The position numbers were made by a program, and so were the translations under genes. From Parasponia andersonii (Eukaryota; Streptophyta; Magnoliopsida; Rosales; Cannabaceae): 64,000 nt of DNA. Below the pieces are notes generated by a model. That model ran no database searches. It saw only the letters and a list, made by a program, of their open reading frames with translations, and was not told where the DNA came from. Position 1 is the first letter of the stretch, and every line of letters begins with the position of its first letter. The DNA lies in contig JXTB01000070.1 of the NCBI GenBank assembly GCA_002914805.1, forward strand, positions 512,416 through 576,415, in the 5' to 3' direction. Positions 58,780 through 64,000 of the stretch are shown here, in pieces.

Positions 58780-60600
58780 AAGAAACATGTAAAATCTAAC
58801 TTCAACATCTTTAAATGGTACAACACTTATATGGGCAGTGTTTTCATAAAACACTTTAGGTGTTAGACCTTTTGTAAGCGGATCTGCCAACATAAAATTA
58901 GTGCTGATATGTTCTATAAATACTAGGTGACTCTAAACTCTTTCTTTAACAATTAAAAACTCAATGTCTATGTATTCAGACTTCGAAGAGCTTCTGTTAT
59001 TTTTGGAATATAGAACATCAACTCTATTATCACAATAAATCTTCAATAGCTTTTCAATGCCATCAACAATTCGCAGCTCAATGATAAAATTCTGTAGCTA
59101 TATATATCCCTTAATTTGATGCCTCATGACAAGGTACAATTTTTGCGTCCATAGTAAAAAAGTTATGAGTGCCTGCTTAACACTCTTCCATGATATAGTT
59201 CCTCTAGCAAGTAGGTAAATTTAGTTTGATGTAGATCTTTTACTATCTAAGTATCTAGTATAATCAGAATTGGAATACCCCACGATTTCTAAATGATCAG
59301 ATCTCTGATAAGTGAGCATGTAATCTTTTGTTCTTTGTAAATATCATGAAACCCTCTTTGCTATTGTCCAGTGATCCATACTAGGGTTGCTTAAATATCT
59401 GTCTAGTACTTTAATTATGTTTGCTATATCTGTGGGTGTACATACTTAAGTATATATCGGACTCCTTACTACAGATACATAAGGGATCTTCTATATTTCT
59501 TTAGCTTCAAACTCAATCTTGGGGAATTGAATGAGACTGAATTTATCACCCTTTGTAATGAGTGTATCACTTAGGGCATATTTTCTTATGCTAAATCTAT
59601 CAAGCACCATTTTGATATAACTCTTTTGTGATAATCCAAGGATGCCCTGAGAGTGATCCTAGCATAATTTTATTCTTAATACAAAATAGGTATTCCTAAG
59701 ATCTTTCATCTCAAATTTGTTTAATAGAAATCTTTTGGTTTCATGTAGTAAGCCTATATTATTACTTGCTAAAAGTAAGTCATCGATATATAAAACTAGG
59801 AAGATACATTTACTCCCATTAAACTTGTGATAAATACATCCATCTACTAAATTTTCTTCAAAGTTAAATGAGGAAATAATTTGATAGAACTTATGATACC
59901 GTTGACGAGATGCTTATTTGAGACCATAGATGAATTTCTTTAGTTTACAGACCATAGTCTTTGGATCTCTAGTTATAAAATTTTCTGGCTGTACCATATA
60001 AATTATTTTTTCAATATTACTATTGAGAAAAACAGTCTTTACATCTATCTGGTGCAACTCTAAATCAAAATGAGCCACGAGTGCCATAATTATTCTATAA
60101 GAATCTTTTGAAGAAATTGGAGAGAAAGTTTCTTTAAAGTCAATGCCTTCTTTCTGAGTGAAGCCTTTGGCAACTAGATGAGCCTTATATCTCTCGATAT
60201 TGCCTTTAGAATCCCTTTTGATTTTAAAAATCTATTTATAACTAATAGGTTTCTTTCTTGATGGCAATTCAACGAGATCCCAAACATCATTGTCTTTCAG
60301 AGCTTTCATCTCATCCTTCGTAATAGCGATCCACTATTGGGATTTTGAACTTTGTTTGGCTTAAATAAAATTGATTGGATCATTTTTTACTCCTACGTCA
60401 AACTTATATTCTAGGAGATAGACAATGTAATCATCCAGAATTGTGTTTCTCCTTTTCTTGGTAGATCTCCTTAATGGCACTTCCTCTTGAGGTTGTTGAG
60501 GTTGCTCTTCAGAAGCAACTTTCTCATGTTAGACTGGGAGTTGCAGGATATTGTCTTGAATTTCTAGATTTGCATCTTGAATAATGTTAGGTGTATGAGC
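58780..60600 (-). pseudogene. Third copia: reverse transcriptase and RNase H
   Basis: Minus strand. RT: YKAHLVAKGFTQKEGIDFKE, TFSPISSKDSYRIIMALVAH, LHQIDVKTVFLNSNIEKIIY, CKLKKFIYGLK, then VLYIDDLLLASNN (YxDD box, near 59770). RNase H and tail: TKDYMLTYQRSDHLEIVGYS, RSTSNYIYLLARGTISWKSV, ISTNFMLADPLTKGLTPKVF, ending near 58785. The order of motifs is complete; scattered stops and frameshifts. Confidence 0.87.
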
Positions 60601-60839
60601 CTGATCACCTTCAATAGCAAATGTAGGAAGAGAAATGAATTTCTCTTCAAAGAATTTATTATAAGGATTTATTATAATAAATCCTCAAGGAATCTCCCCA
60701 CTAACCTCAAAATCCTCAAGGAATCTCACATTAACCAACTCGAAAAAGGATTTATTATAAGGATCATAGAATTTGAAATCTTTGGATTTTTCAACATAGC
60801 CAATAAAATAGCAGTTTATTATTCTTGAGTCTAGTCTCT

Positions 60840-61900
60840 TTACATGGCATGTATGGCCTTGTCTTAGCTAGACAACCCCAAATATGCAAGTACCTAATGC
60901 TACTTCTTGCTTGTCTATAATTTATATGGGATTTTAGCTACTGATTTACTGGGTACTTTGTTAAGTATGTAAACTGCATTCTTAAATGCTTCTCCTAAGA
61001 ATGACTCAGGTAAGGAGGAATGACTAATCATACTACTTACCATATACTTAAGTGTTTGGTTTCATTACTCAGCAATACCATTTATGCTAGGTTTTCTAGG
61101 CATTGTGTATTCACATTCTTCTAGGTATTAGGCAAAGAGTTCTAGACGTTGTTCGCCGGATCCATCATACTTACCGTAATATTCACCACCACGATCAAGT
61201 TTGACGATTTTAATTTACTTGTTGAGTAACTTCGGCTTTGAAAGCTTTAAATACATCCAGGGATTGTGATTTTTCATGTATTAAATATAGGTACCTATAG
61301 CAAGAGTAATCATCTATGAACATGATGAAATAGTATTGGCCATTGTATGAAACCATAGGGAATGGATCACAAATATCAGTATATATCAGTCTTAAGACAC
61401 CAAAGCTCCTATGAGCACCTAATTTACGTACATTTTTCTGTTTTCCTTTAATGTACTCAATACAAATAGTGAAGTTTATGAGGCCAAGTGGGTCAAGAAT
61501 TCCATCTGACACAAGACATTGTATTCTCTATTTAGAAATATGTCTTAATCGCTTGTGCCATAACATAGAGGAATTCTCAATAGTTTTATATTTTGTACGA
61601 TGTTTTTTGACATGTAAAGTTTCATTAATTAAGGTAATAAGATCAATTTTATATAGGTTATCAATCAAAGCACTAGTCGTAATAATATTGTAATTTTAAA
61701 AAAGACTAAATTTTTTATTTCCAAATAAAGAAGAATAACAAATTTGTCCAAAGTTGAAATAGAAACTAAATTTCGTTTAAATAACTGTATAACGAATATC
61801 TCATCCAAATCCAAAAATGAATCAGACCCTAATTGCAACCCAAATAGACCTATTGCCTTTACTGTAGCTGTGTTGTCATTACCCATATAGATGTATCTTT
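60840..61900 (-). pseudogene. Third copia: integrase with pre-integrase region
   Basis: Minus strand. Frame 61886-61665 (MGNDNTATVKAIGLFGLQLG, KRNLVSISTLDKF) lies before integrase. Core frame 61512-61210: CIEYIKGKQKNVRKLG, LIYTDICDPFPMVSYNGQYY (first Asp), FIMFIDDYSCYRYLYLIHEK. A following frame has KLDRGGEYYGKYDGSGEQRL (second Asp) and INGIAE in place of the NGVAER motif (Glu). Confidence 0.83.
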
Positions 61901-62750
61901 CAATATCAACTGGTGAATGACTTCTCAGACAATCCTATATAGTCACACTTATGTGAGTAGTGGCACCACTATCCACTCACCAAGTATGATTGGGTATAGA
62001 AGTAAAATTAACCTCAGAATAAACAAAATTAAGAAGTCTACCCTTCTTGATATGCCAGGCGGCATACTTGGGACATTTCTTCTCCACATGTCTTGCCTTC
62101 TTGTAGAAGAAATAAGCAGATATCTCATTTTGTTTCTTTTGCACTTTATTTTCTGAAATCATAGATGCAACTCCTTTATCCTTAGTTTTTTTTTCTTTTC
62201 TTATCTTAAGAGGTTGTTGCTAAGTGGATACTCTCTATTTTCTCTTGCTTTAATCTATCCTTTTCTTACATACATTGAGATATGAGATTATTATAGACTA
62301 TTTTTCTTTTTTAGACATTGTAGCTCACTTTAAATTGACTAAATTATGACAGAAGAGAGAGTAGAACTAATTGCATAAGTAAGTCATCTGACAACTCTAA
62401 CTAAGTGCCTTTAGTTTTGAAGCCAGATTGAATATCTCTATGATGTATTCCCTGATGTTCCCTTTACCTTTATAATGCATAGCAAGTAAATTGCTCAACA
62501 TGGTACTTTTTTGGTATTTTTATTCTTTTGGAAATATTATGCAATTGCATCAAGGAATGCCTTAGTATTGTCAACCTTTGGCATAGTACTCCTAATGGTC
62601 TCAAGTATAGAATATTTCATGATCATAAGACTTAGTGATTAGAATTCTCCCACTGCTGAAAGTTCTTAACAGCCATAGCAAAACTTTCATCTGTAAGAGC
62701 AACAAGTTGTTTTTTTCTTGAGTGCAAGGTCCAGATTTATGCAACTGAGC
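61901..62750 (-). pseudogene. Third copia: gag and protease
   Basis: Minus strand. Protease motif WVDSGATTHISVT near 61960 is intact (D-S-G). Zinc knuckle in 62162-61977 reads AYFFYKKARHVEKKCPKYAA, where the first two Cys of CCHC have become Y/F. Upstream gag fragments near 62590-62400: VDNTKAFLDAIA, NIREYIIEIFNLASKLKALS and LSDDLLMQLVLLSLLS, matching copia gag polyprotein. Multiple stops. Confidence 0.8.
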
Positions 62751-64000
62751 ACAATAAGAAGATACTCTTTTTATTTCTTGAAGTTTGTGTTATTAAGTAC
62801 AGAAATTGAATTCAAACAAACAGATATACTTAATGTAGAAACTGAACAGAGCAAAAGACAAAAAATAACAGCTCACATAAAAAACATATTATAAATTAAA
62901 CATATAAAGTAATAAGATATACTAGTATGACATATAATATTTAAACATATAAGGTGGGTTACCATCATAAGATACCCAAAACAACATCAATAGGCCTTCT
63001 TTTGGGTTGACTTATTAACTTGTAAGTGGTACTCTTCCATACAGTAATCAAATATTGTCAGTAAATCTTGTTACAAAACAAATCTTCCTTTGAGTCAATT
63101 TACTATCTACATGGAAACTTGATAACCATTATATATCTATTACCGCAAGTGTGTCTATTATTCGGCCACATAATCACCTTCATTTGCGCCGGCAATTATT
63201 CGCATGAACAATAGACACACAATCATTCAAATATTTCAAAACAAATAAATTTATGCAATAGAGGTTACTTTGGCAATATTTTGTTTCAACTTATTTTTTA
63301 AAAATATTTAAATAATTAGTGCAAAGAAAATAATAACCAAAATATTCAAAATATTAAACTGAAAATTTCGATGCACAAAAATTAGTAGATGACTAACTGA
63401 GTTCTAAGTATTTTTATTAACTCTTAAAACCAAATAGAATTTTCAGCGAATAAAGTGAGTTATACTGAAGTTGGGTTGAGAAAATAAAAACTGATCGGTC
63501 AGGTTTCAAATTGAAACTTCTTGGACTAAGTCAATAACAACTCAATTCTACCCAAAACCGAGACAACGTGCCTTAAATTAGGTCATAACTTTGACCTATA
63601 TACTGTACGGGTTAGCATTGGAGCGCTAGCCCTCGAAATCTCATTCCCAAGTGGTGGTACTGCAACACCATATAAATTTGACCTATATACTGTACAGGTC
63701 AGCGTTTCGGCATTAGCTCTCAAAAAATAATTATATCATTCCTAGGTGATGGTGCCGCAATACCATCTCTCTGTGGTGCTTCACCGTAGCATCACTGATG
63801 TGGCACTGCGGCGATATGCTCATTGGAGGCTGGCACCACGATGCTACATTGCCACGGTGCCCGCTTTGCTGGTGGGACAAGGGGGTTCATTGACTATTAC
63901 GGATCATAGTGATGTTTGTAGCTGTGGAGTTCTTCTACTCGTCCTTCTAACAGGAAAAAAAAAAAGCTGAACTATCATCGATTATATGGTTGAAAAGGAA
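62751..64000. other. Upstream part of the third copia element, no gene recognised
   Basis: AT-rich to 63500, then GC-richer. No LTR copy or primer-binding site seen. Contains the 87-bp duplication listed next. A 74-codon frame (63746-63970) matches nothing known. Confidence 0.4.
63591..63767. repeat. Imperfect 87-bp tandem duplication
   Basis: TTGACCTATATACTGTACGG (63591) recurs as TTGACCTATATACTGTACAG at 63678. Both units continue with RGCATTRG..CTAGC/TTAGCTCTC, TCATTCCYAAGTGGTGG-like and GCAA.ACCAT. Two units, diverged. Confidence 0.85.

Larger units (their letters stand above)
57887..64000 (-). mobile_element. Third copia element, minus strand, runs past the window end
   Basis: Left LTR 57887-58321, then a polypurine tract, RNase H, RT, integrase, protease and gag read leftwards on the minus strand. 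Integrase upstream of RT defines copia. The LTR is unrelated to the other copia families here. No matching 5' LTR appears before 64000, so the start is outside the window or lost. Coding is decayed, but conserved blocks are easily read. Confidence 0.85.

Overview
The window looks like heterochromatic, retrotransposon-filled DNA from a flowering plant, probably a eudicot. It is AT-rich, with AT and AC/AT microsatellites. Every coding signal I can recognise belongs to a plant transposable-element lineage: Ty3/gypsy Tat-type elements with a second (archaeal-type) RNase H, a chromodomain chromovirus, Ty1/copia elements, hAT and CACTA ends, and a LINE tail. I found no intact host gene, rRNA, tRNA or CRISPR array. 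All transposon proteins carry stops or frameshifts.

Layout. 1-3836: AT-rich DNA with a non-autonomous hAT element (762-2196). 3837-25174: Tat-A, a + strand Tat-lineage gypsy element: LTR, gag, protease, RT, RNase H, archaeal RNase H and integrase, then two tandem arrays (112-bp and 74-bp periods), an antisense gene and a double 3' LTR. Tat-A is split by a copia LTR at 8190, a chromovirus fragment (9416-12418, minus strand), a duplicated Tat RT block with a second copia LTR (12419-14501), and a precise solo LTR at 15433-17220. 25175-36541: AT-rich DNA holding an hAT element with a perfect 8-bp target duplication (29090-29641), a possible copia leader fragment, a GC-rich island, a probable LINE tail and one CACTA terminus. 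36542-57218: Tat-B, a minus-strand Tat element whose + strand carries an intron-containing antisense gene; a 9.6-kb copia element (38338-47976) sits in exon 2 of that gene with perfect target duplications. 57219-57886: short flank. 57887-64000: a third copia element (minus strand), running off the window.

How the parts relate. Each Tat element has the same two-gene plan: a sense gag-pol unit and, between pol and the 3' LTR, a convergent antisense gene. In both, that gene has a TATA box near the 3' LTR, a domain resembling the plant 'putative gypsy-type transposon' family, and coiled-coil regions. In Tat-B the antisense gene can be modelled with an untranslated first exon and three GT-AG introns. 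In Tat-A the two tandem arrays lie between the convergent 3' ends of pol and the antisense gene. The insertion order can be read from the nesting: Tat elements first, then copia and solo-LTR insertions, then the chromovirus inside a copia LTR, followed by a duplication or rearrangement that copied part of the Tat RT.
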